A stretch of 64,000 nt of DNA, from positions 124,001-188,000 of the forward strand of contig NZ_LAVA02000034.1 of assembly GCF_000974985.2 (NCBI RefSeq), read 5' to 3'. The position numbers and the translations under genes are program-made. Under the pieces are notes generated by a model that was not told the DNA's origin, made no database searches, and worked only from the letters and a program-made list of their open reading frames with translations. The DNA is from Streptomyces mangrovisoli. GTDB taxonomy: Bacteria; Actinomycetota; Actinomycetes; Streptomycetales; Streptomycetaceae. Shown here in pieces: positions 7,957-15,763 of this stretch (the first letter of the stretch is position 1; every line of letters begins with the position of its first letter).

Positions 7957-8103
7957 GGAAGCGTCACGTGGCTTGGGCGCGCCCGGCGGGAACGTCACTC
8001 GACCTGGACGCGCCGGGCGGGAGGGTCGCGCGGCCCGGACGCGCCCGGCGGGAGCGTCACGTGGCCTGGGGCGCCTCCAGGCGGGAGCGTCGTGCGGCCC
8101 GGA
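7957..8103. repeat. Degenerate ~31-bp tandem repeats after galU
   Basis: Four to five imperfect units, each opening GGGA(A/G)CGTC and closing with GCGCCCGGCG or close variants. The array lies directly between the galU stop and the terminator hairpin. No open frame with coding character was seen. Confidence 0.7.
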
Positions 8104-8111
8104 CGACTCCG

Positions 8112-8139
8112 CCCCGGCCGCACGTTGCCGCGGCCGGGG
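8112..8139. terminator. Bidirectional terminator between galU and thioesterase
   Basis: Perfect 10-bp stem CCCCGGCCGC / GCGGCCGGGG with an 8-base loop, placed between two convergent genes. Confidence 0.75.
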
Positions 8140-8166
8140 CCCTCGTCGCTTCGGTGGGCGGGCGGG

Positions 8167-8628
8167 TCAGCCGTTGGGGCGCAGCGTCCACACGACGGTC
8201 ATCTCGCCGGTCACCGCCCCGTCCTCGCGCCGGATGGCGACGGCCACCGGGAACTCGGGGCGCTTGCCCGCGTCGAGCTCGGCGATCACCTCGGCGGCCG
8301 GACGCCCGAGGGTCGCGGTGGCCGTGACCGGACCGAGGGCGACCTTCTTGTAGGCGATCTCGGCACTGACCGCGAGCGGCACGGCCCGGGAGAGCTGGTC
8401 GCCGAAGGCGGCGAGCACGATGGCTCCGCTGGCCGACTCGGCGAGGGTGAACATGGCTCCGGCGTGCGGGCCGCCGATGTGGTTGTGGTACTCGCCCTGG
8501 TCGGGCAGCGCGAGCACCGCCCGCTCGGGGGAGGTCTCCAGGTACTCCAGGTTCAGCGTGCGAACCATGGGCACCGTGGCGGCGAGCATCTCGCCTATGG
8601 ACATCTGGTCTGCGCTCATGACCGACAT
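8167..8628 (-). CDS. PaaI/DUF4442-type hotdog thioesterase
   Basis: About 153 residues with a hotdog fold. The motif GEYHNHIGGPHAGAMFTLAE (residues about 58-77) holds the conserved N-H-G-G-x-H-x-G and the acidic residue on the central helix. Members hydrolyse acyl-CoA thioesters; the substrate is unknown. ATG 8628 is used; ATG 8619 is equally possible, and neither has a clear ribosome site. It is divergent from the first of the twin MWPG proteins, only 62 bases away. Confidence 0.78.
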   Translation of the reverse strand: MSVMSADQMSIGEMLAATVPMVRTLNLEYLETSPERAVLALPDQGEYHNHIGGPHAGAMFTLAESASGAIVLAAFGDQLSRAVPLAVSAEIAYKKVALGPVTATATLGRPAAEVIAELDAGKRPEFPVAVAIRREDGAVTGEMTVVWTLRPNG

Positions 8629-8676
8629 GTTACTCACGAGTAGCCGACAGGGCCAGAGCCGCACAGACGGTCACAG

Positions 8677-8682
8677 TAGGGT
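8677..8682 (+). promoter_or_regulatory. -10 box (TAGGGT) of a leaderless mRNA
   Basis: TAGGGT ends 8 bases before ATG 8691. Its twin at 9873-9878 has exactly the same hexamer and spacing, and neither gene has a ribosome site. Confidence 0.6.
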
Positions 8683-8690
8683 GGCGCCCC

Positions 8691-9794
8691 ATGTGGCCAG
8701 GGGAGCAGCCGCCAGGGGGCGGGACGAATCCGCAGGAGCAACAGCCGAACCCGTACGGACAGCAGGGCGGGCCACCGCCGCATCCGTACGCGCAGCCAGG
8801 GCCGGGCGGGCCACCGCCGAACCCCTATGCCCAGCCGGGTCCGGGCGCCCAGGCGCCGAACCCCTACGCCCAGCGGCCACCGGCCGGCCAGCCGCCGAAT
8901 CCCTACGCGCAACCCGGCTACCAGCAGCCGAATCCGTACCTCGCACAGACCGCGGGGACCGCGCAGACCGCGGGGACCGCGCAGGCGGCGGGGCCGGGAC
9001 CGCACGGGCCCGGCGGGGGCCGGCGTACCCGGATCGTCGCGATCGGCGCCGCCGCGGCCGTCGTGGCGGCCGCGTCCGTGACCGGCGCGGTAATGCTCGG
9101 CGGCGACAACGACGACCCCGCGCCCGCACCCACGAAGTCCTCGGCGTCGGCGTCCACTTCGGCGACCGGGAACCCGCGCACCGCCGACGGCGGGCAGCCG
9201 ACCGTCGCCGGCTGGAAGGTCGTCGTGAACGCGGACCTCGGCGTGGCCTTCGACGTGCCGCCGTCCTGGACGGCCAAGTCGCCGTCCTGGGTGACGTACG
9301 TCGCCGAGGACGACGACCCCGAGGAGAAGCCGCTCGTCGCGATGAAGGCACCCGCGGTGCTCAAGGAGAAGTGGTGCACGTCCGACGACGACAAGGACGG
9401 CCACAGCGAGGACACCGCGCTGGCGAACGTGGGCACGCGCGGCAACAACGGCGCGACGAGCACGGCCGCCGCCGCCCGCGCCGACTCCGCGGCCTGGGTC
9501 TACGGCCTGTACACGCAGCCCGACCACAAGAAGGTGGCGACCGGCACGGTCACGGAGTTCACCACCGCGTCCGGTCTGACGGGCAGTCTGGTCACCTCGC
9601 GGTCGTCCGGCGTCGCGAAGAAGCACAAGTGCGACAGCGACGGCAAGGCCACGACGTTCGCCTTCACCGACGCGGCGGGCGACTTCGCGTCGTGGTCGTT
9701 CGTCGGCGCGGCGGGGGTGACCGGTGAGGTGCCGGACGCGACGGTCCGCCGGATCCTCACCACCGTGCGGCTCTACACCCCGTCCGACGGCTGA
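8691..9794 (+). CDS. Twin membrane-anchored protein A (Pro/Gln/Tyr-rich N-terminus)
   Basis: A 367-residue protein with three parts: residues 1-110 low complexity with NPYAQPG-type repeats, one membrane segment at about 115-135 (IVAIGAAAAVVAAASVTGAVML) and a secreted C-terminal domain after a Ser/Thr/Pro linker. The outer domain begins TVAGWKVVVN and includes WCTSDDDKDGHSEDT, whose D-x-D-x-D-G spacing resembles a calcium loop. The proline-rich cytosolic tail resembles those of actinobacterial division and sensor proteins. It is a tandem duplicate of the next gene. Function unknown; likely acts at the cell envelope. Confidence 0.8.
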   Translation: MWPGEQPPGGGTNPQEQQPNPYGQQGGPPPHPYAQPGPGGPPPNPYAQPGPGAQAPNPYAQRPPAGQPPNPYAQPGYQQPNPYLAQTAGTAQTAGTAQAAGPGPHGPGGGRRTRIVAIGAAAAVVAAASVTGAVMLGGDNDDPAPAPTKSSASASTSATGNPRTADGGQPTVAGWKVVVNADLGVAFDVPPSWTAKSPSWVTYVAEDDDPEEKPLVAMKAPAVLKEKWCTSDDDKDGHSEDTALANVGTRGNNGATSTAAAARADSAAWVYGLYTQPDHKKVATGTVTEFTTASGLTGSLVTSRSSGVAKKHKCDSDGKATTFAFTDAAGDFASWSFVGAAGVTGEVPDATVRRILTTVRLYTPSDG

Positions 9795-9872
9795 TCCGAC
9801 ACCGCGCCGCCGCCCCCGGACTCGGTACGTCCCTGACAAGGGACGGTGACCCAAACGTGTCACAGGGGAGAC

Positions 9873-9878
9873 TAGGGT
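9873..9878 (+). promoter_or_regulatory. -10 box (TAGGGT) of a leaderless mRNA
   Basis: TAGGGT with 8 bases to ATG 9887; identical geometry to the promoter of the upstream twin, so each copy carries its own promoter. Confidence 0.6.
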
Positions 9879-9886
9879 GACTCACC

Positions 9887-10948
9887 ATGTGGCCAGGACA
9901 GCAGCCGCCCGGGGGCGAGCAGAACCCGCAGCACAACCCGCAGCAGAACCCGCAGCAGAACCCGCAGCACAATCCGTACCAGCAACCGGGATACCAGCAG
10001 CCGAATCCCTATCAGCAACCCGGCTATCAGCAGCCCGGGCCCGGCTATGAGCAGCCCAACCCCTATGCGCAGCAGCCGCAGTGGGGTGCGCCGACGCCGA
10101 CCGGGGCCCCGCAGCCGCCGCAGGGCGGGGGCGGCGGGAACCGGACCAAGTGGGTGGCGATAGCGGCGGCCACGGCGGTGGTCGTCGCCGCCGGCGTGAC
10201 GGGCGTCCTGGTGCTCGGGGGCAACGACAAGAGCGACGACGCGAACGGCGGCGGCAAGCACACGCCGTCGGCGTCCGCGTCCGCCGACCCGACGGCGTCG
10301 GCGTCCGGTTCGGACGACAACCCGCGTGGCGCGTCGACCCAGAAGCCGACGATCGCGGGCTGGAAGGTGGTGGTGAACCCCAAGTGGGGCATCGCCTTCG
10401 ACGTGCCGCCGGACTGGGAGGTGCAGTCCCCCACCCTGTCCATCGCGTTCGAGGACGAGAAGTCCGACGACTTCAAGCCCCTCGTCACCATGTCGGGCAC
10501 CGCCGAGTACCAGTCGAAGTGGTGCACGTCCGACGACGACAAGGACGGCCACAGCGACGACACCTCGCTCGGCGCGGTGGGCAGCAAGGGCGCCAACGGC
10601 GCGAAGAACACCGACGAGGTGGCGGTCAACACCGTCGCGTGGTGGGTCTACGGCGGCTACACCCAGCCGGACAAGAAGAGCCTCACCTACGACAAGAAGG
10701 CCCAGCCCTACACCACGGCCTCGGGCATCAAGGGCAGCATCGCGTGGGCGCAGTCGACGAACACGCCCCGCAAGGGCAAGTGCGCGAGCGACGGCAAGGC
10801 GCTGACCTTCGGCTTCAAGAACTCGGCCGGGGACTTCGTGTCGTGGAACTTCTTCGGCGCCAAGGGAGTCTCCAAGGAGATCCCGAAGGCGACGATCATG
10901 AAGATCCTCAACACGGTACGGCTGAACGGCGACCCGACGGGGAGCTGA
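9887..10948 (+). CDS. Twin membrane-anchored protein B (paralogue of A)
   Basis: A 353-residue paralogue of the preceding gene with the same plan: NPQQ/NPYQQPGYQQ repeats up to about residue 85, one membrane segment (WVAIAAATAVVVAAGVTGVL), a Ser/Ala linker, then an outer domain starting TIAGWKVVVNPKWGIAFDVP. The segment KWCTSDDDKDGHSDDTSL is shared nearly intact with copy A while flanking sequence has diverged. C-termini align (PKATIMKILNTVRL against PDATVRRILTTVRL). Two conserved cysteines, in KWCTS and GKCASDGKA, could form a disulfide outside the cell. Function unknown. Confidence 0.8.
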   Translation: MWPGQQPPGGEQNPQHNPQQNPQQNPQHNPYQQPGYQQPNPYQQPGYQQPGPGYEQPNPYAQQPQWGAPTPTGAPQPPQGGGGGNRTKWVAIAAATAVVVAAGVTGVLVLGGNDKSDDANGGGKHTPSASASADPTASASGSDDNPRGASTQKPTIAGWKVVVNPKWGIAFDVPPDWEVQSPTLSIAFEDEKSDDFKPLVTMSGTAEYQSKWCTSDDDKDGHSDDTSLGAVGSKGANGAKNTDEVAVNTVAWWVYGGYTQPDKKSLTYDKKAQPYTTASGIKGSIAWAQSTNTPRKGKCASDGKALTFGFKNSAGDFVSWNFFGAKGVSKEIPKATIMKILNTVRLNGDPTGS

Positions 10949-11062
10949 GCCGGGTCCGTCCGGCGGGCGGGGGCCGGGCCCACCCGCCGGCGACTGGCCG
11001 GGCCGGGCCCACCTGGCGGCAATTCATTTGGCGGCGGGCGGCCCGGCGGGGATAGTCACCCG

Positions 11063-12424
11063 GTGACCTCCTCCGCCGACGCCTCCCCCACCGACGCCCC
11101 CGCCGCCTCGCGACCCCGCAGGACCCCGGCCTGGGCGAACCGCAACTTCACTCTGCTGACCACGGCGGCGGTCGTGACCGGGCTGGGGGCCAACGGCACC
11201 CTGATCGCCTCCGCCTTCGCGGTGCTGGAGGCCGGCGGCGACGCCGGGGACGTCGGCCTGGTGGCCGCGTCGCGCACGGTTCCCCTGGTGCTGTTCCTGC
11301 TGGTGGGCGGCGCCGTCGCGGACCGGGTGCCACGGCACCGGGTGATGGTCGCCGCGAACGCCCTCAACTGCCTGTCGCAGGCGGCCTTCGCGGCCCTCGT
11401 GCTGACCGACGGCGCCCGCATCTGGCAGATGATGCTGCTCACGGCGCTCTGCGGCACCGGACAGGCGTTCTTCAGCCCCGCCGCGGAAGCCATGGTGATG
11501 TCGAGCGTCCAGGGCGCGCAGGCGGGCCGGGCGTTCGCGGTGTTCCGCATGGCGGTACAGGGCGCGGGCCTGGGCGGCGCGGCCCTCGGCGGGGCCCTGG
11601 TGGCGGCGGTCGGGCCCGGGTGGGTGCTCGCGGTGGACGCGGCCGGGTTCGCGTTCGCCGGGGCGCTGCGCTCCTTCCTCGACGTCGGCGCCGCCCCGGC
11701 CCGGACGGCGGGCGGCGGCCTGCTCGCCGATCTCCGCGACGGCTGGCGGGAGTTCACCGGCCGGCCGTGGCTGTGGGGCATCGTGGCGCAGTTCTCCGTG
11801 GCGAACGCGGTGGTGGTCGCGGCCGACGCGGTCTACGGTCCGCTGGTGGCCCGCGACAGCCTCGGCGGCGCGGGTCCGTGGGGCCTGGCGCTGGCGGCGT
11901 TCGGAGCGGGCACGGTGGGCGGCGCGCTGCTGATGACCCGCTGGAAGCCACGCCGCCTGCTGCTCGCGGGCACCCTGTGCGTGTTCCCGCTCGCCCTGCC
12001 CTCCGCGGCCCTGGCGGTCCCGGTCCCGGTCGGCGTGCTGTACGCGGTGATGTTCGTGTCGGGCTGCACGGTCGAGGTGTTCGGGGTGAGCTGGATGACC
12101 GCGCTGCACCAGGAGGTGGCCGAGGACAAGCTGTCGCGGGTGTCGGCGTACGACTGGTTCGGGTCCGTGTCTTTGGTGCCGGTCGCGACCGCGCTGGCCG
12201 GGCCCGCCGAGGAGGCGGTCGGGCGAACGGCGGCGCTGTGGACGTGTGCGGGGCTGGTGGTTCTGGTGACGGCGGCGGTGCTGCTGGTGCCCGAGGTACG
12301 GAACCTGACCCGGGCCACCGAAGCCGGGGCGGAGAGCCGTGGCGCGGTCGCCGGGGCGGAAGGCCGGATGGGGGGCGGGGTTCGGTCAGCCGATGCCGAA
12401 GGCGCCGTCGGGAGGCTCGGGTGA
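11063..12424 (+). CDS. MFS exporter
   Basis: A 453-residue membrane protein with about 12 membrane segments and the MFS inter-helix loop GGAVADRVPRHRVMV near residue 90. It resembles the enterobactin-exporter/tetracycline-like group (MFS_3) of drug or siderophore efflux proteins; cargo not predictable. GTG 11063 opens the frame, with GATAGT 6 bases upstream suggesting a leaderless mRNA. The C-terminal 40 residues are hydrophilic, and the gene's last 39 bases overlap the 3' end of the convergent gene. Confidence 0.8.
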   Translation: MTSSADASPTDAPAASRPRRTPAWANRNFTLLTTAAVVTGLGANGTLIASAFAVLEAGGDAGDVGLVAASRTVPLVLFLLVGGAVADRVPRHRVMVAANALNCLSQAAFAALVLTDGARIWQMMLLTALCGTGQAFFSPAAEAMVMSSVQGAQAGRAFAVFRMAVQGAGLGGAALGGALVAAVGPGWVLAVDAAGFAFAGALRSFLDVGAAPARTAGGGLLADLRDGWREFTGRPWLWGIVAQFSVANAVVVAADAVYGPLVARDSLGGAGPWGLALAAFGAGTVGGALLMTRWKPRRLLLAGTLCVFPLALPSAALAVPVPVGVLYAVMFVSGCTVEVFGVSWMTALHQEVAEDKLSRVSAYDWFGSVSLVPVATALAGPAEEAVGRTAALWTCAGLVVLVTAAVLLVPEVRNLTRATEAGAESRGAVAGAEGRMGGGVRSADAEGAVGRLG

Positions 12425-13240
12425 CGGGACGGCGTCCGCGTCCCGCACCGGGCGGGCGCCACCGATGAACTCCCGCAGCCGGGGCCCGTGTTCGACCCGC
12501 GCCGGGAAGGCGTCCGCGGCCGTGCGGCGAGCCAGCGCGGCGGTGTCCAGGGGGTGGTGGGAGGCGACGAGCACGGCGTTGCCGAAGCGCCGACCGCGCA
12601 GCACGGCCGGCTCGGCGATCAGCGCCAGCTCCTCGAAGACGGCGCCGAAGGTGGCGAGTTGGGAACGGAGGAACGCGAACGGCGCGGCATCGGCGAGGTT
12701 GGCCAGATAGACGCCGCCGTCCCGCAGCACCCGTTCCGCCTCCTTCGCGTACGACAGGGTGGTGAGGTGGGCGGGTACCCGGGAGCCGCCGAAGACGTCC
12801 GCGATCAGCACGTCGGCCGAACCGTCCGGGGCGGCCTCCAGCCAGGTCCGGGCGTCGGCGGCGTGCAGACCGACGCCGGAGCCGGCGGGCAGCGGCAGAT
12901 GCTCGGTGACCAGGGCGAGCAGCCCCCGGTCGGCCTCGACGACGTCCTGTGCGGAGCCGGGGCGGGTCACGGCGACGTAGCGGGGCAGGGTGAGCGCGCC
13001 CCCGCCGAGGTGCAGCACGTCCAGCGGCCGCCCCGGCTCGGCGAGGCCGTCGAGCACGTGCCCGAGCCGCCGCGCGTACTCGAACTCGAGATGCGCCGGC
13101 TCGTCGAGGTCGACGTACGACTGCGGCGCCCCGTCCACCGTCAGCAGCCAGGCGCGGTCCCGGTCGACGTCCGGCATCAGCTTGGCGACGCCGTGGTCGA
13201 CTTCCCTGGTCACGGGTATGGGTTCGCTCACTTCGCTCAC
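12386..13240 (-). CDS. Spermidine-synthase-like methyltransferase-fold protein
   Basis: A 284-residue protein of the spermidine/spermine synthase superfamily. The nucleotide-binding loop VLHLGGGALTLPRY (residues about 75-88), the acidic residue at the end of the next strand (VVEADRGLLAL), and DVLIADVFGGSRVPAHL are all in place. True aminopropyltransferases have DSSDPxGP in the last motif, which is absent here, so polyamine synthesis is not assured. It has no membrane domain. GTG 13240 starts the protein; the 3' end overlaps the MFS gene by 39 bases. Confidence 0.75.
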   Translation of the reverse strand: MSEVSEPIPVTREVDHGVAKLMPDVDRDRAWLLTVDGAPQSYVDLDEPAHLEFEYARRLGHVLDGLAEPGRPLDVLHLGGGALTLPRYVAVTRPGSAQDVVEADRGLLALVTEHLPLPAGSGVGLHAADARTWLEAAPDGSADVLIADVFGGSRVPAHLTTLSYAKEAERVLRDGGVYLANLADAAPFAFLRSQLATFGAVFEELALIAEPAVLRGRRFGNAVLVASHHPLDTAALARRTAADAFPARVEHGPRLREFIGGARPVRDADAVPSPEPPDGAFGIG

Positions 13241-13540
13241 GAGGACATTGTGCCGGGCAGACCGGCGCGAGGGCACGGCCGAGGCACCCCGACCGGACAA
13301 CTCCGCGAGCACCGCGCCGCACAGGGAGCACTGCTCCGCATAGAGAGCACCAGTCCGTCCGGAGAACGCCGCTCTGTCCGGAGAACGCCGCCCCGCCCCA
13401 AGAGCACCGCCCCGCCCAGAGAGCACCGCTCCGGCGCCCCGGCACGCGCAGCGCCCCCCTGCCGGCCGGCGGAGGGCGGAGGGGGCGGGCCCTCCCGGGG
13501 CCGCCCTCTCCGCCACCCCCGCTGCCGAACCGGCGGAGCC
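13241..13540. other. Intergenic 300 bp with short GC-rich direct repeats
   Basis: No gene seen. It contains two direct copies of GTCCGGAGAACGCCGC (near 13356 and 13376) and several AGAGCACCG-type blocks between about 13310 and 13430. The right part lies just after the tuf3 stop and could act as terminator, but no clean hairpin was found. Confidence 0.6.
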
Positions 13541-14710
13541 TCAGAGCACCTCCGTGACCGTGCCCGCGCCCACCGTCCGGCCGCCCTCGCGGATCGCGAA
13601 GCCGAGGCCGGGCTCCAGCGGGACGTCCCGGCCCAGCTCCACGGTCATGTCCACCGTGTCGCCGGGCCGGGCGACGGCCGCCGTACCGAGGTCGACGTCG
13701 CCGACGACGTCCGCGGTGCGGATGTAGAACTGCGGCCGATACCCCGTGGACACCGGTGTCGTACGCCCGCCCTCGCGGGTCGGCAGGACGTACACCCGTG
13801 CCGTGAAGCGCCGGCTGGGCGACACGCTGCCCGGCGCGGCCACCACGTGCCCGCGCCGGACCGCGCCGCGCGCGACGCCGCGCAGCAGCAGCGCCACGTT
13901 GTCGCCCGCCTGGGCCTCGTCCATCGGCTTGCCGAAGGTCTCCAGGCCCGTGACGACGGACTCCAGGCCGGCGCCGAGCACGTCGACCCGGTCTCCGACG
14001 CGGACCGTGCCGCGCTCGACGGCGCCGGTGACGACCGTGCCGCGCCCGGTGATGGTGAGCACGTTCTCCACCGGCAGCAGGAACGGCGCGTCGACGTACC
14101 TCTCGGGCATGGGCACGTACGTGTCCACCGCGTCGAGCAGCGCCTCGATGGACGCCGTCCAGCGGGGGTCGCCCTCCAGCGCCTTCAGCCCGGAGACCCG
14201 TACGACGGGTACGGAGTCGCCGCCGTAACCCTGCGCGGTGAGCAGGTCGCGGACCTCCAGCTCGACGAGGTCGGTGAGCTCCTCGTCGCCCGCGTCGGCC
14301 TTGTTGAGGGCGACGACGATGTGGTCGACGCCCACCTGCCGGGCGAGCAGCACGTGCTCGGCGGTCTGCGGCATGATCCCGTCGAGCGCGGACACGACGA
14401 GGATCGCCCCGTCGAGCTGCGCGGCGCCGGTGACCATGTTCTTGACGTAGTCGGCGTGGCCCGGCATGTCGACGTGCGCGTAGTGCCGGGTGTCGGTCTC
14501 GTACTCGACGTGCGCGATGTTGATGGTGATGCCGCGGGCGACCTCCTCCGGGGCCCGGTCGATGCGGTCGAACGGGACGAAGGTGCCGGCCCCGCGCTCG
14601 GCGAGAACCTTGGTGATGGCGGCGGTCAGGGTGGTCTTGCCGTGGTCGACGTGGCCCATGGTGCCGATGTTCAGGTGCGGCTTGGTGCGCACGTACGCCG
14701 TCTTGGGCAT
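13541..14710 (-). CDS. tuf3: Divergent elongation factor Tu (EF-Tu3)
   Basis: A 389-residue EF-Tu with all G motifs: GHVDHGKT (19-26), PGH (83-85), NKAD (136-139), and domain II/III landmarks GYRPQFYIRT and FAIREGGRTVGAG. It delivers aminoacyl-tRNA to the ribosome. It differs from housekeeping EF-Tu: DMPGH replaces the usual DCPGH, the stretch after the P-loop is shorter, and LGFAIREGG has Gly where E. coli has Arg373. Streptomyces are known to carry an inessential tuf3 under positive stringent control. GAGGA lies 7 bases before ATG 14710. It stands alone rather than in a str operon. Confidence 0.93.
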   Translation of the reverse strand: MPKTAYVRTKPHLNIGTMGHVDHGKTTLTAAITKVLAERGAGTFVPFDRIDRAPEEVARGITINIAHVEYETDTRHYAHVDMPGHADYVKNMVTGAAQLDGAILVVSALDGIMPQTAEHVLLARQVGVDHIVVALNKADAGDEELTDLVELEVRDLLTAQGYGGDSVPVVRVSGLKALEGDPRWTASIEALLDAVDTYVPMPERYVDAPFLLPVENVLTITGRGTVVTGAVERGTVRVGDRVDVLGAGLESVVTGLETFGKPMDEAQAGDNVALLLRGVARGAVRRGHVVAAPGSVSPSRRFTARVYVLPTREGGRTTPVSTGYRPQFYIRTADVVGDVDLGTAAVARPGDTVDMTVELGRDVPLEPGLGFAIREGGRTVGAGTVTEVL

Positions 14711-14760
14711 GGCTGATCCTCGAAGCCTGGTGGGTGGAGCGGGGACCCCAAGGTGATGCC

Positions 14761-14803
14761 GACCCTCCCCCTGCGGGGTCCGCCGGACGATCCGGGGAGG
14801 GTC
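14761..14803 (-). promoter_or_regulatory. Hairpin in the tuf3 upstream region
   Basis: Perfect 10-bp inverted repeat GACCCTCCCC (14761-14770) / GGGGAGGGTC (14794-14803), enclosing a smaller GTCC-gcc-GGAC hairpin. It starts about 50 bases before the tuf3 start codon. It could be the terminator of the upstream AlkD-like gene or an attenuator in a tuf3 leader. Confidence 0.5.
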
Positions 14804-14856
14804 AGCTTCGGGCGCCGTCGACGGCCGTGAGGAAGAGCGGGACGGCAGCCTTCGGC

Positions 14857-14876
14857 GCATCCGCGACCGCGGATGC
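14857..14876 (-). promoter_or_regulatory. Second hairpin upstream of tuf3
   Basis: Perfect 8-bp stem GCATCCGC / GCGGATGC with a 4-base loop, in the same gap between tuf3 and the AlkD-like gene. Role unknown. Confidence 0.4.
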
Positions 14877-14991
14877 TGCGTGAAGGAAGGCCTGCCGGAA
14901 CATGGTGCCGATCATCGCCTACGGCCCGTTCGGCGTCGAATGGTTTTCCGCGGGCTGCGCCCCCGGCGGGCTGCGCCCCCTCGCGTCAGGC

Positions 14992-15714
14992 TCAGGCGCC
15001 GATGTTCTTCAGCGCCTCGCGCACCGACAGCGGTGCGAAGCGCGCCCGTTCGCGGTCGAGGAAGCCGCGCACCGCCTCCGGGTCGGTCCAGGCGTACTCG
15101 CGCAGGCACCAGCCGATGGCCTTGCGTACGAAGAAGTCGGGATGCCCGGACTGGCGCAGACAGTAGGCGAACAGGCGCTCGGTGTCGGTGTGTTCCTTGT
15201 AGCGCAGCTGGTGCAGCAGCGCGGTGCGCACCAGCCAGAGGTCGTCGTCCTCGATCCAGCGGTCCATCTCGGCGACCAGCTGCGGGTCGGCGGTGACGAG
15301 CGGGCCGACCACGTGCGCGGCGAGCGGGTCGACGGTGTCCCACCAGGGGTCGGTGGTGAGCAGATGCCGTACCACCGGCAGGAACGCGGTCGAGCAGTGC
15401 GCCACCTGGCGGCGCAGGTAGTCCACGGCGAAGTAGTGGTACTCGCGCTCGGGCAGCCGCCAGCAGCGCAGGGCGATCGCCGCGCAGTCGTCCTCGGCGG
15501 GGCGCGCGGTGCCCGCGAGGACGGTGCGGGACAGGGCGCGGCGGGCGGGGGTGGGGATGCCGAGGTAGGGGGCGACGTCCTTCATGTACGCCCGCATGGG
15601 CGCGGCCCGCTCGGGGTCGGCCGCGGCGGGATAGACCGTGGTCAGCCGCTCCAGCACGGTGTCGGCGAGTGAGCTGGGCGGCACCCGCGGGGACCGCGCC
15701 TTCGTGACGCTCAT
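14992..15714 (-). CDS. AlkD-like DNA alkylation repair protein
   Basis: A 240-residue all-helical HEAT-repeat protein of the AlkD family, DNA glycosylases that remove bulky or positively charged alkylated bases. Family marks are YMKDVAPYLGIPTPARRA near residue 45, WWDTVDPLAAHVVG and the C-terminal FFVRKAIGWCLREYAWTDPEAV. ATG 15714 is chosen over the ATG at 15726 because TATGGT (complement of 15722-15727) lies 7 bases upstream, fitting a leaderless mRNA. It is divergent from the TVP38 gene. Confidence 0.87.
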   Translation of the reverse strand: MSVTKARSPRVPPSSLADTVLERLTTVYPAAADPERAAPMRAYMKDVAPYLGIPTPARRALSRTVLAGTARPAEDDCAAIALRCWRLPEREYHYFAVDYLRRQVAHCSTAFLPVVRHLLTTDPWWDTVDPLAAHVVGPLVTADPQLVAEMDRWIEDDDLWLVRTALLHQLRYKEHTDTERLFAYCLRQSGHPDFFVRKAIGWCLREYAWTDPEAVRGFLDRERARFAPLSVREALKNIGA

Positions 15715-15721
15715 GAGACGA

Positions 15722-15727
15722 ACCATA
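15722..15727 (-). promoter_or_regulatory. -10 box (TATGGT) for the AlkD-like gene
   Basis: Reads TATGGT on the minus strand, 7 bases before ATG 15714. It lies 24 bases from an opposite-facing TAGGGT at 15752, giving back-to-back leaderless promoters. Confidence 0.5.
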
Positions 15728-15751
15728 CGGCGATCACACACGTCATTCGGT

Positions 15752-15757
15752 TAGGGT
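15752..15757 (+). promoter_or_regulatory. -10 box (TAGGGT) for the TVP38 gene
   Basis: TAGGGT 6 bases before ATG 15764 on the plus strand; no ribosome site precedes this gene. Confidence 0.5.
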
Positions 15758-15763
15758 CGCCGA

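Noticed and set aside
14902..15672. Plus-strand ORF of 256 residues beginning MVPIIAYGPFG
   Set aside because: Nearly all of it is antisense to the AlkD-like gene; composition is that of a shadow frame.
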